From an uncultured Acidimicrobiales bacterium (GTDB lineage: Bacteria; Actinomycetota; Acidimicrobiia; Acidimicrobiales; SHLQ01): a stretch of 64,000 bases of DNA. A program made the translations under genes and the position numbers. Under the pieces are notes generated by a model. The model saw nothing but the letters and a program-made list of their open reading frames with translations, was not told where the DNA came from and ran no database searches. This document shows, one piece after another, positions 26,375 to 36,753 of the stretch. How positions within the stretch are numbered: the first letter of the stretch is position 1; every line of letters begins with the position of its first letter. The stretch lies in contig CALJDK010000001.1 in the NCBI GenBank assembly GCA_938023735.1, forward strand, positions 16,903 to 80,902. The letters run 5' to 3'.

Positions 26375-26846
26375 CGTCGGTGCCAAGACGGTTGATGTCG
26401 ATGATCAGGTTGCCCTCCTCGACCCGGGTTGGGACCGTCTCGAGCCCCTCGCCCGAAGCGGGGAAGGTGCTGGCCTCGTCGCACGTATCGAAAAACACCT
26501 CGTCATCGGGGTTCCACTCGACGATGCAATCTGGTGCGTCGGGCACCCGGGCAAAGAACGCCACCCAACCGGTGTCCGACGAGTCGCCGCTGTGGTTGAC
26601 CCAAACCGCACGGTTGGTTCCGACCAAGTCAGAAAACGGCACCGGGCCGTTTTCGCGGATCTCATTGGCGAGTCGGTTGGCGTTGATGTTGCGGAAGTCG
26701 CTGTCGCCGATCTTGAGTTCGACGTTGCCGCCAGAGTTCGACGCGAACAGCACGCCCAGCACGATAAGGGCCGCTACTCCGACCGCGGCGAGGCCCGCAA
26801 ACAACGCGCCGCGAGAGCTGAGGGAGGGTCCTTTTGCTACCGGCAT
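26367..26846 (-). CDS. membrane-anchored protein with a possible degenerate Rieske-like domain
   Basis: A 159-residue protein with one N-terminal membrane helix (about 12-34, ALFAGLAAVGVAALIVLGVL) and an outer domain. The segment from PDCIVEWNPDDEVFFDTCDEASTF to LETVPTRVEEGNLIID has the spacing and ending of the second half of a Rieske domain, but the CPCHGS cluster ligands are not there: only two lone Cys remain. They might form a disulfide outside the cell. I cannot name a function. It is upstream of, and overlaps, the ROK kinase gene, and is divergent from sucC. Confidence 0.65.
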   Translation of the reverse strand: MPVAKGPSLSSRGALFAGLAAVGVAALIVLGVLFASNSGGNVELKIGDSDFRNINANRLANEIRENGPVPFSDLVGTNRAVWVNHSGDSSDTGWVAFFARVPDAPDCIVEWNPDDEVFFDTCDEASTFPASGEGLETVPTRVEEGNLIIDINRLGTDDE

Positions 26847-26968
26847 GATGAAGAGGTGTGGACGGGCTTTCGTGAAGTGAAGTAAACGGGTCTCGGCCCA
26901 CTAGTATCGCCGAGGTGCCTCCTGCAGGTGCAGTCGGCACAGTTGGAAGTAGTCACAGGGAGACTTAC

Positions 26969-28105
26969 GTGGATCTGTTCGAATATCAGGGCAAGCAGTT
27001 CTTTGCTCAGTACGGGATGCCGGTATCGCCGGGCGAAGCGGTGCAAACCGTCGATGACGCAGTCGCCGCCGCCGAACGGCTTGGCACACCAGTCATGGTG
27101 AAGGCCCAAGTTCATACCGGTGGCCGAGGCAAGGCTGGCGGCGTGAAGTTCGCAGCCACCATCGATGACGTTCGCGAACACGCAACGAACATCCTGGGTC
27201 TCAACATCAACGACCACATCGTCGAGAACCTGTGGATCGAGGTGGCCAGCGATATCGCCGAGGAGTACTACGCAAGCTTCACCCTCGACCGTGGGGCCAA
27301 GAAGCACCTGGGCATGCTGAGCGCCGAAGGCGGCGTCGAAATCGAAACGGTCGCCGAGGAGACTCCCGACAAGATCTCAAAGATCTGGGTCGACCCCGTC
27401 GATGGCCTCACCGAAGAGGTCTGCCGCGAGTGGGTGGCCAAGGCCAACCTCAACCCCGACGCCACCGAGGGCTCGGTCGATATTCTCATGAAGCTCTACA
27501 CGGCCTACACCGAGGGCGACGCCGACCTTTGCGAGATCAACCCGCTCATCCTTACCCCCGAGGGCAAGGTGCACGTGCTCGACGCCAAGGTCACGCTCGA
27601 TGGCAACGCGGACTTCCGTCACGAACTCGACGCCTACGACGCCACCCAGAAGCGCGACGAGCGCGAGGCAGCAGCCCACGCAAAGGGCCTCCAGTATGTG
27701 GGTCTCGATGGATCCGTCGGCGTCATCGCCAACGGTGCCGGCCTGGCCATGAGCACCCTCGATGTCATCAACCAGGTGGGCGGATCACCCGCCAACTTCC
27801 TCGATATCGGTGGCGGCGCAAACGCCGACGTCATGTCGGGCGCCCTTGAGGTCATCAACGATGACCCCAACGTGAAGTCGATCTTCATCAACATCTTCGG
27901 CGGAATCACCCGCGGTGAAGAGGTCGCCAACGGCATCCTCGAGGCAATGAAGCGGGTCACCATCGATTCGCCCATCGTGATTCGTCTCGACGGCACCAAC
28001 GCCGAGGAAGGCCGCGCCATCCTCGCCCCCGAACTCAACGACATGTTGCGTATGGAAACCACGATGCTCGAAGCCGCCCAGGTGGCCTCGGATCTCGCCA
28101 AGTAA
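26969..28105 (+). CDS. sucC: succinyl-CoA synthetase beta subunit
   Basis: A 378-residue SucC, the ATP-grasp subunit that binds nucleotide and succinate in the TCA-cycle step from succinyl-CoA to succinate. DLFEYQGKQFF at the start, VKAQVHTGGRGKAGGVK (about 45-61), LCEINPLIL and NIFGGITRGEEVANGI are family blocks. The GTG start at 26969 follows AGGGAGA; earlier in-frame ATG is not needed. sucD follows after 36 bases with its own ribosome site. Confidence 0.97.
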   Translation: MDLFEYQGKQFFAQYGMPVSPGEAVQTVDDAVAAAERLGTPVMVKAQVHTGGRGKAGGVKFAATIDDVREHATNILGLNINDHIVENLWIEVASDIAEEYYASFTLDRGAKKHLGMLSAEGGVEIETVAEETPDKISKIWVDPVDGLTEEVCREWVAKANLNPDATEGSVDILMKLYTAYTEGDADLCEINPLILTPEGKVHVLDAKVTLDGNADFRHELDAYDATQKRDEREAAAHAKGLQYVGLDGSVGVIANGAGLAMSTLDVINQVGGSPANFLDIGGGANADVMSGALEVINDDPNVKSIFINIFGGITRGEEVANGILEAMKRVTIDSPIVIRLDGTNAEEGRAILAPELNDMLRMETTMLEAAQVASDLAK

Positions 28106-28141
28106 CCGTCCCGGACAAATCGAAAGAAACGAGAACAGAAC

Positions 28142-29026
28142 ATGTCGATTTTCCTCGACGAGAACAGCAAAGTTGTTTACCAGGGCCTTACCGGCTCGCA
28201 AGGCCGCTACTATGGCCTGCTGAACAAGGAGTACGGCACCAATGTGGTGGCCGGCACCAACCCGAAGAAGGCGGGCACCGATGTCGAAGGCATCCCCGTG
28301 TATGCCACCGTCGGCGACGCCGTCGAAGCCACTGGCGCCAACGTTAGCTGCATCTTCATCCCTGCCGCAGGCGTAAAGAGTGCCGTCATGGAGGCAGCCG
28401 AGGGCGGCGTCGAACTCATCGTCGCCATCACCGAAGGTGTTCCCGCTCATGACGAAGCGTGGTTCTTCAACAAGCTTCAGCGCGACTACCCCGATGTGCG
28501 GTTGCTCGGACCCAACTGCCCCGGCCTCATCAGCCCCGGAAAAGCCAATGTCGGAATCACCGCCGGCCATATCGCCAAGGCTGGCGGACCGGTTGGCATC
28601 GTCAGCCGTTCGGGAACCCTCACTTACCAGGCGCTGTATGAGCTTCAGCAGAAGGACATCGGCGTCACCACCTGTGTGGGTATTGGCGGCGATCCGGTTC
28701 CGGGCACCAGCTTCATCGATTGCCTCGCGGCGTTCGAAGAAGACCCCGACACCAAAGCCATCATGATGATCGGCGAGATCGGTGGCTCGGCGGAAGAAGA
28801 GGCTGCCCAGTTCATCAAGGACAATGTCACCAAGCCGGTTTCGAGCTACGTGGCGGGCGTTACTGCCCCTCCGGGCAAGAAAATGGGCCACGCAGGCGCC
28901 ATCGTTTCTGGTGGCAAAGGCACCGCCGACGCCAAGATGGAAGCGCTGCGCGACGCCGGCGTAAAGGTGGGCCTCAACCCCACCGAGGCTGGCGAGTTGA
29001 TGGCCGAAATCGTGGCCGGCCTGTAG
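28142..29026 (+). CDS. sucD: succinyl-CoA synthetase alpha subunit
   Basis: A 294-residue SucD carrying the CoA-binding Rossmann domain (YQGLTGSQGRYYG at about 13-25) and the ligase domain with the phosphorylated histidine in GHAGAIVSGGKGTA (about 248-261). GPNCPGLISPGKANVGI is the conserved link region. It forms the heterotetramer with sucC immediately upstream. A short hairpin after the gene may end the transcript. Confidence 0.97.
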   Translation: MSIFLDENSKVVYQGLTGSQGRYYGLLNKEYGTNVVAGTNPKKAGTDVEGIPVYATVGDAVEATGANVSCIFIPAAGVKSAVMEAAEGGVELIVAITEGVPAHDEAWFFNKLQRDYPDVRLLGPNCPGLISPGKANVGITAGHIAKAGGPVGIVSRSGTLTYQALYELQQKDIGVTTCVGIGGDPVPGTSFIDCLAAFEEDPDTKAIMMIGEIGGSAEEEAAQFIKDNVTKPVSSYVAGVTAPPGKKMGHAGAIVSGGKGTADAKMEALRDAGVKVGLNPTEAGELMAEIVAGL

Positions 29027-29052
29027 CCGACCCGTTCGAAGAAATCGCACCG

Positions 29053-29098
29053 CTGCCACCTTCGGCGCCCCTGGCGTTGAGGGTGGCAGTTTGCGTTT
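29053..29098 (+). terminator. probable terminator after sucCD
   Basis: CTGCCACC (29053-29060) and GGTGGCAG (29082-29089) form an eight-bp stem, with an inner CGCC/GGCG stem, and TTTGCGTTTT follows. Confidence 0.5.
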
Positions 29099-29142
29099 TG
29101 GGTGCCGTCGTTAACGGGTGGTCGCCGGGTATCGTTACCCGA

Positions 29143-30294
29143 GTGTTCCGCCCCCCGATCCTCTCGATTTTGTTCGCTGTTTTGTTCATCGCGGCGGCGT
29201 GCACCGGTGAACGGCCGACGCTCATCGTTTCGCCGGTTGCCGACGACGCGGCGGCTGCCGATGGCGGTACCGAAGGCGACGCCACCTCCGCCGGCGGAAC
29301 TACCGACGATGAGCCGTTCGAAGAGACGGGCACCAACGGCGAACGCGAGGTCGAGCCAGCCGATAGCGACGAGTCTGCCAGTCCGCCCGCCACCCTGGCC
29401 GGACGCACGCCGCAATCAACCGTGCCACCAAGTTTGGCGCTCACCCTCGGCGGCGAGCTCCCTGCACTACCCACCGATGGCGTAGCTCGAGCGTTGCGTA
29501 CGCCATCTGGTGTTGTGGTCGATGTGATCGACGAGGTCGATGGCGGCTACCTGGTACTCACCCCTTGCGCGAACGAGGTGGTGGTTTCGAACGGCGAAAT
29601 CATCACCGGCGCCCATGTGGTTCTCGATGCCGGTCACGGCGGAAGCGAGCCGGGTGCGGTTGGACCCCGAGGCAGCAAAGAATCACAGATCAACCTGGCC
29701 ATCGCCGAACGGGTCGAAGCGTTGCTTACCGACGCCGGTGTCACCGTGGTCCAGACCCGCACCGCCGACTACCGCATTTCGATTCTTGCCCGAACCGCCA
29801 TCGCCAACTCGATCGAGCCAAACGCCTTCGTCTCGATCCACCACAACGCTGCCCCCGATGGCCCAATCGGCAAACCCGGCGCCGAAACGTACTACCAGCA
29901 CCGCGACCCCGAATCGCGGCGTCTCGCTGGTCTGGTGTACGAAGAAGCTCTGGCTGAGTTCTCGAACATCGATATCGAGTGGGCTGGCGACACCGACGCC
30001 GGCGCGAAGTTCCGCCAAGGCGAGAGCGGCGATGACTACTACGGAGTGCTGCGTCGATCGGCCGGCGTGCCGGCCACCCTTACCGAGCTGTTGTACCTGT
30101 CGAATCCACCCGAAGAGGAACTGCTTCTCACTCCGGCGTTCCAGCAGCTTGAAGCCGAGGTTCTCAGCCGGGCAATCCTGCGATTCCTCACCACCCAGGA
30201 CCCGGGTTCCGGTTACGTCGACGCTTACCCCCGAACGGCCCCAGCGGGCGGCGGTGGCGGCACCAGCAACTGCGAAGACCCCTCGTTCGGCTAG
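29143..30294 (+). CDS. N-acetylmuramoyl-L-alanine amidase, lipoprotein
   Basis: A 383-residue exported amidase that cuts the bond between MurNAc and the stem peptide of peptidoglycan. The N-terminus from GTG 29143 has a signal sequence ending in FIAAAC, a lipobox; about 130 residues of acidic and Gly/Thr-rich linker follow; then the Amidase_3 domain from HVVLDAGHGGSEPGAVG (about 156). The zinc ligands are visible as His in DAGHGG, Glu in SKESQ and His in SIHHNA, with the catalytic Glu in LTELLYLSN. The start is inferred from the lipoprotein signal, since the open frame extends far upstream inside sucD. Confidence 0.9.
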   Translation: MFRPPILSILFAVLFIAAACTGERPTLIVSPVADDAAAADGGTEGDATSAGGTTDDEPFEETGTNGEREVEPADSDESASPPATLAGRTPQSTVPPSLALTLGGELPALPTDGVARALRTPSGVVVDVIDEVDGGYLVLTPCANEVVVSNGEIITGAHVVLDAGHGGSEPGAVGPRGSKESQINLAIAERVEALLTDAGVTVVQTRTADYRISILARTAIANSIEPNAFVSIHHNAAPDGPIGKPGAETYYQHRDPESRRLAGLVYEEALAEFSNIDIEWAGDTDAGAKFRQGESGDDYYGVLRRSAGVPATLTELLYLSNPPEEELLLTPAFQQLEAEVLSRAILRFLTTQDPGSGYVDAYPRTAPAGGGGGTSNCEDPSFG

Positions 30295-30322
30295 CCGCCT
30301 AGCGGGCCACTAGGTTCGACGT

Positions 30323-30886
30323 GTGCGCATCGCAGTACTCGCTTCAGGTAGCGGCACCATTCTCGAGGCCATTCTTGCCGCCGAGCTTCCGGTCGAACTG
30401 GTTCTGACCGACCGCCCGTGTCGAGCGGTGCAGGTCGGGGAAGAGGCGGGAATCACCTCGGTCGTCGTCGAGCGCGACAGCTTTGGCGACGACTTCGACC
30501 GCGATGGCTTTACCCGCCAGGTGGTGACGCAGCTGCAAGAAAACGAGATCGAACTCGTCGTCATGGCCGGATTCGGCACCATTCTCGGACAACCGATTTA
30601 CGACGCTTATGCCGGCATGGTTATCAACACCCACCCGGCGCTACTGCCATCGTTCAAGGGTTGGCACGGGGTGCGCGATGCGCTGGCCTATGGGGTGAAA
30701 GTGACCGGCTGCACGGTACACGTGGCGACCCTCGAGGTCGACGACGGTCCGATCCTTGCCCAAGAGGTCGTGCGGGTGAATGACGACGACACCGAAGAGT
30801 CGCTGCACGAACGCATCAAGGTGGTCGAGCGTGCGCTTTATGTCGAAACAATTCGGCGCATCGTTACCAGCGGGGTAGTGAAGTAG
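30323..30886 (+). CDS. purN: phosphoribosylglycinamide formyltransferase
   Basis: A 187-residue PurN that formylates GAR with 10-formyl-THF in purine synthesis. The N-terminal VLASGSGTILEAIL binds the phosphate of GAR; VINTHPALLPSFKGWHG (about 100-116) includes the catalytic His after the usual Asn, and TGCTVHVATLEVDDGPILAQ carries the catalytic Asp. GTG start. It is 31 bases before purH and clearly the same operon. Confidence 0.97.
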   Translation: MRIAVLASGSGTILEAILAAELPVELVLTDRPCRAVQVGEEAGITSVVVERDSFGDDFDRDGFTRQVVTQLQENEIELVVMAGFGTILGQPIYDAYAGMVINTHPALLPSFKGWHGVRDALAYGVKVTGCTVHVATLEVDDGPILAQEVVRVNDDDTEESLHERIKVVERALYVETIRRIVTSGVVK

Positions 30887-30917
30887 TGCCAACAGAATCA
30901 GCAATGCGGAGAACATC

Positions 30918-32474
30918 ATGACCAATTCCACCAAGCGTGCACTCCTGTCGGTGTATGACAAGAGCGGCATCGTCGACCTGGCGCAGGGCTTACACGACCT
31001 GGGCTGGGAGCTCGTTTCGAGCGGCGGAACCGCCAGTCGAATCGCCGAGGCGGGCATTCCGGTGGTCGATGTTGCCGATTACACCGGGTCGCCGATCATG
31101 CTCGGCCACCGGGTCGTGACGCTGCATCCTCGGATCCACGGCGGCATTCTGGCCGACCGCGATGATCCCGGGCATCAGGCCGACCTTGTCGCCAATGACA
31201 TCGACCCCATCGATCTGGTGGTGGGCAATCTGTATCCGTTTGGTTCGAGCGTGGCTGACTTCGACCATTCGTCGTCATCATCGTCTCCCGAGGAACTCAT
31301 CGACATCGGTGGGCCCACCATGGTTCGAGCGGCCGCAAAGAACCATGCCTTTGTTGGGGTGGTTGTTGATCCGAGCGCCTACGAGGGGATCCTCGTCGAG
31401 TTGCGTGAGCATGGCGAGATTCGACCAGCCACCCGGCGAAGCCTGGCACGCGATGCCTTTGCTCACACTGCGGCCTATGACGCGTCGGTCGTCACCTGGT
31501 TCGATGCGTCAAGCCCCGACCGCACCGACGAACCAGCACTGCCCGAAACGCTTCACCTGGCGCTCGAGAAAACCGGCGACCTTCGCTACGGCGAGAACCC
31601 TCACCAGGTGGGCGCTCGGTACCGGTCGATCGATGGCGGCGGTTGGTGGGATGCCGCCGCCCAGCATGGCGGCAAGGCAATGTCGTACCTCAACGTGTTC
31701 GACACCGAAGCCGCCCACCGGATGGCCTACGACTACGACGCGCCAACCGTGGCGGTGATCAAGCATGCCAACCCTTGCGGCTTGGCCAGCCACGACGACA
31801 TCACCACCGCCTACAAGCGGGCTCACGAAGGTGACCCGGTGTCGGCGTTTGGAGGAATTGTGGCCGTCAACCGCCCGGTGCCATTGGCGTTGGCAGAAGC
31901 CTTGGGCGACGTGTTCACCGAGGTCATCGTGGCGCCTGGTTACGAGCCCGATGCGTTGGCGAAGCTTCTCGAGAAGAAGAACCTGCGGGTTCTGGAAGCG
32001 CCCGCGCCTGGCTCGCCTGCTCTGGAGGTTCGAACCGTCGACGGTGGCCTGCTTGTGCAAACCGCCGATTCCTTTGTGACGGGTCGGGCCGACTGGTCGG
32101 TGGCTACCGATCGTCAGCCCACCGATGCCGAGTGGCTCGATTTGGAGTTCGCCTGGAAGGTTGCCGCTCGCACCAACTCCAACACCATCGTGTTGGTCAA
32201 GGATCTCCAGGCGGTGGGTATCGGGGCTGGGCAGCAGAACCGCCGCGATGCCGGCCGAATCGCGGCCGAGAAGGCCGACGGTAGAGCCGTGGGTGGCGCG
32301 TGTGCCAGCGATGCGTTCTTTCCGTTCAAGGACGGTCTCGAGGCAGCGATCGAAGCAGGCGCAACCGCAGTAATCCAACCAGGCGGTTCAATCCGCGACG
32401 ACGAAGTTATCGAAGCCGCCAACGCCGCCGGGATGGCCATGGTCTTCACCGGCGAGCGCCACTTCAAACACTAA
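30918..32474 (+). CDS. purH: AICAR transformylase / IMP cyclohydrolase
   Basis: A 518-residue bifunctional PurH for the last two purine steps. The IMP cyclohydrolase half (about 1-195) begins RALLSVYDKSGIVDLAQGL; the transformylase half has LRYGENPHQ and the catalytic VIKHANPCGLA (about 281-291), and ends with the family AVIQPGGSIRDDEVI and MAMVFTGERHFKH. Paired with purN upstream; folD nearby on the same strand supplies the folate cofactor pathway. Confidence 0.98.
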   Translation: MTNSTKRALLSVYDKSGIVDLAQGLHDLGWELVSSGGTASRIAEAGIPVVDVADYTGSPIMLGHRVVTLHPRIHGGILADRDDPGHQADLVANDIDPIDLVVGNLYPFGSSVADFDHSSSSSSPEELIDIGGPTMVRAAAKNHAFVGVVVDPSAYEGILVELREHGEIRPATRRSLARDAFAHTAAYDASVVTWFDASSPDRTDEPALPETLHLALEKTGDLRYGENPHQVGARYRSIDGGGWWDAAAQHGGKAMSYLNVFDTEAAHRMAYDYDAPTVAVIKHANPCGLASHDDITTAYKRAHEGDPVSAFGGIVAVNRPVPLALAEALGDVFTEVIVAPGYEPDALAKLLEKKNLRVLEAPAPGSPALEVRTVDGGLLVQTADSFVTGRADWSVATDRQPTDAEWLDLEFAWKVAARTNSNTIVLVKDLQAVGIGAGQQNRRDAGRIAAEKADGRAVGGACASDAFFPFKDGLEAAIEAGATAVIQPGGSIRDDEVIEAANAAGMAMVFTGERHFKH

Positions 32475-32498
32475 CCAGTCGCTTCCTTCTGCCTCCGC

Positions 32499-33320
32499 CT
32501 ACCAAGGGCGGTCGCCTACACCACCGAAGCGGTTGTCCCAGCCACCGGGCGTTTCGGGCACGTTGTACTTGTCGTCCCAGACCTTGTCGCGAACGCCCTT
32601 GGCGCCACGCACGATGAGCGCCACGATGGCGCCGAACACGAACCCGCCCACGTGGGCCATCCACGCAACACCTTCGTCGGGACCGATAAAGAACTGCGAC
32701 ACGAGCCAGACCGTGAGCGGGACGATCGCAGGTAGCCGAACCAACATGATGACGACGATGGTTCGCACCTGCGCTTTGGGGAACCAGACCGCATACGCTC
32801 CCATGACGCCGGCAATGGCCCCTGACGCGCCAATGACGGGAACGGTCGAGTCGATCTGGGCTGCCACGTGGGCAATGGTGGCTACCACCCCCGCCGCCAA
32901 ATAGAACAGCAGATACTTTATGCGACCGACATGGTCTTCGACGTTGTTGCCGAAGACCCATAGGAACAACATATTGCCGCCGAGGTGCATGATGCTGCCG
33001 TGCAGAAACATCGAGGTCAGCAGCGCGAGGAAAACGTTCTTGGTTGGAAACGCCTTTGGTTCACCAGCCGCGACCTCGTTGCTGTCACAGCCGGTCTGAT
33101 CGCCGGCGAGAGCGTCGTTGATCTCCTCGAAGGTGAGCTGGCGTCCCTTCACCACCTCGCAGGGCACCGCCGCGTATTCGTAGCTGAAGTTGATGTCGTC
33201 CTGAGCGCTCTGGCTGTTCTGAGGCTGCACGAGGAAAAACACTGCCGTGCAGATGACGATGAGGGCGATCGTGACGACCGCAGGGCGTTTGGTGGGGTTT
33301 TCGTCCCAAAGAGGAAACAT
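32499..33320 (-). CDS. rhomboid family intramembrane serine protease
   Basis: A 273-residue rhomboid with about six membrane helices. The GASGAIAGVMGAY motif holds the catalytic Ser, WMAHVGGFVFG the catalytic His, and FLHGSIMHLGGNMLFLWVFG is the N-terminal signature. A loop of about 60 polar residues with two Cys sits between the first helix and the core, on the outer side. It cleaves membrane proteins within the bilayer; substrates unknown. Divergent from folD by 75 bases. Confidence 0.93.
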   Translation of the reverse strand: MFPLWDENPTKRPAVVTIALIVICTAVFFLVQPQNSQSAQDDINFSYEYAAVPCEVVKGRQLTFEEINDALAGDQTGCDSNEVAAGEPKAFPTKNVFLALLTSMFLHGSIMHLGGNMLFLWVFGNNVEDHVGRIKYLLFYLAAGVVATIAHVAAQIDSTVPVIGASGAIAGVMGAYAVWFPKAQVRTIVVIMLVRLPAIVPLTVWLVSQFFIGPDEGVAWMAHVGGFVFGAIVALIVRGAKGVRDKVWDDKYNVPETPGGWDNRFGGVGDRPW

Positions 33321-33395
33321 GGTTTTTCGACCTTACCGCTCTGAACCCGCCGCCGACGTCCACAAAGCCCGCAAAACGCCGGTAGTGTGCCCCAG

Positions 33396-34256
33396 ATGGC
33401 AGCACAGTTACTCGCCGGTGGTCCGGTGGCAGAGACAATTCTTTCCGACGTGAAGCAGCGCGTTGCGGCGCTCGAGGAGCGGGGCATCACGCCCGGACTC
33501 GGCACGATCTTGGTTGGCGACGATGAGGCCAGCGCCGGATACGTCCGCAAGAAGCACGAGACCTGCGCCGAAGTGGGCATCGACTCCATCAACGTCGAGA
33601 TCCCCCAGGGTGGCGGCCAGTCGGCTCTGCTTGGAGCGGTCGAGGAACTCAACAACAACCCGATGGTCGACGCGTACATCATCCAAAGTCCGGTCCCGGA
33701 CAACTTTGATTTCAACGCCGCGCTCAACGCCATGGATCCGGCAAAGGACGCCGACGGCCTGCACCCGCAGAACCTCGGCAAGCTGGTCCTTCAGCAGCCC
33801 GGTCCGGTGCCTTGCACCCCGGCTGGCATTCAGGCCATGTTCGTGCACTACGGCATCGAAGTTGCTGGCAAGAGTGTGGTTGTTGTCGGTCGAGGACCAA
33901 CCCTTGGGCGCCCGCTGTCGTTGCTCCTTACCACCAAGCAGAACGGCGCCAACGCCGCGGTTACCACGGTGCACACCGGTGTCGCCGACATCGGCTCGTA
34001 CACCCGCGAGGCCGACATTGTCGTGGCCGCCGTTGGTCAGCCCAACGCCATCACCGCAGACATGGTGAAGCCTGGCGCCGTCGTTGTGAGCGGCGGAATC
34101 AGCTGGGAAGGACGCAAACTGCTTCCCGACGTCGATGAAAGTGTCGGCGAGGTTGCCAGCTGGATTACGCCCCGTCTCGGCGGCGTTGGTCCAACCACGG
34201 TTGCCCTACTGCTTCGCAACACGGTTGCGGCGGCAGAAGCTCACGCCGCAAGCTGA
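33396..34256 (+). CDS. folD: methylenetetrahydrofolate dehydrogenase / cyclohydrolase
   Basis: A 286-residue FolD interconverting methylene-, methenyl- and 10-formyl-THF. SAGYVRKKHETC holds the catalytic Tyr and Lys, DPAKDADGLHPQNLGKL and VVVVGRGPTLGRPLS (NADP loop) are standard, and RLGGVGPTTVALLL ends the protein. ATG 33396 is preferred to the GTG three codons earlier. It produces the 10-formyl-THF used by purN and purH next door. Ends 10 bases from the end of icd. Confidence 0.96.
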   Translation: MAAQLLAGGPVAETILSDVKQRVAALEERGITPGLGTILVGDDEASAGYVRKKHETCAEVGIDSINVEIPQGGGQSALLGAVEELNNNPMVDAYIIQSPVPDNFDFNAALNAMDPAKDADGLHPQNLGKLVLQQPGPVPCTPAGIQAMFVHYGIEVAGKSVVVVGRGPTLGRPLSLLLTTKQNGANAAVTTVHTGVADIGSYTREADIVVAAVGQPNAITADMVKPGAVVVSGGISWEGRKLLPDVDESVGEVASWITPRLGGVGPTTVALLLRNTVAAAEAHAAS

Positions 34257-34266
34257 TGCTGGGTGA

Positions 34267-36495
<2,229 letters not shown>

Positions 36496-36573
36496 AGCGT
36501 CTCTGTTGTATCCGAATTGGGCGCGACAGGCGGCAACCAAAAGAAGAAATTGCGCCACCCGCACCGTGTACGT

Positions 36574-36593
36574 AAGAACCTAGAAGAACCTAG
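36574..36593 (-). repeat. tandem 10-bp direct repeat upstream of icd
   Basis: Two perfect head-to-tail copies of AAGAACCTAG (as CTAGGTTCTT toward icd), one helical turn apart, about 80 bases before the icd start. Position and periodicity suggest a binding site for a dimeric regulator; no regulator is identified. Confidence 0.5.
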
Positions 36594-36753
36594 TGATTTA
36601 TGCCTAGATAGTGATGGTACGAGGTTGCGTCGCAAGGTACTGACCTCACAACCTCAGAATCGCCAGTTCTTGTGAAAAGGCGGCGCGATCTGGCCTGGAT
36701 TTTGCGAAAACGGCTTCTCTGCGACCGGTACCTGTCGCCTAGGTTGGGCCGCA

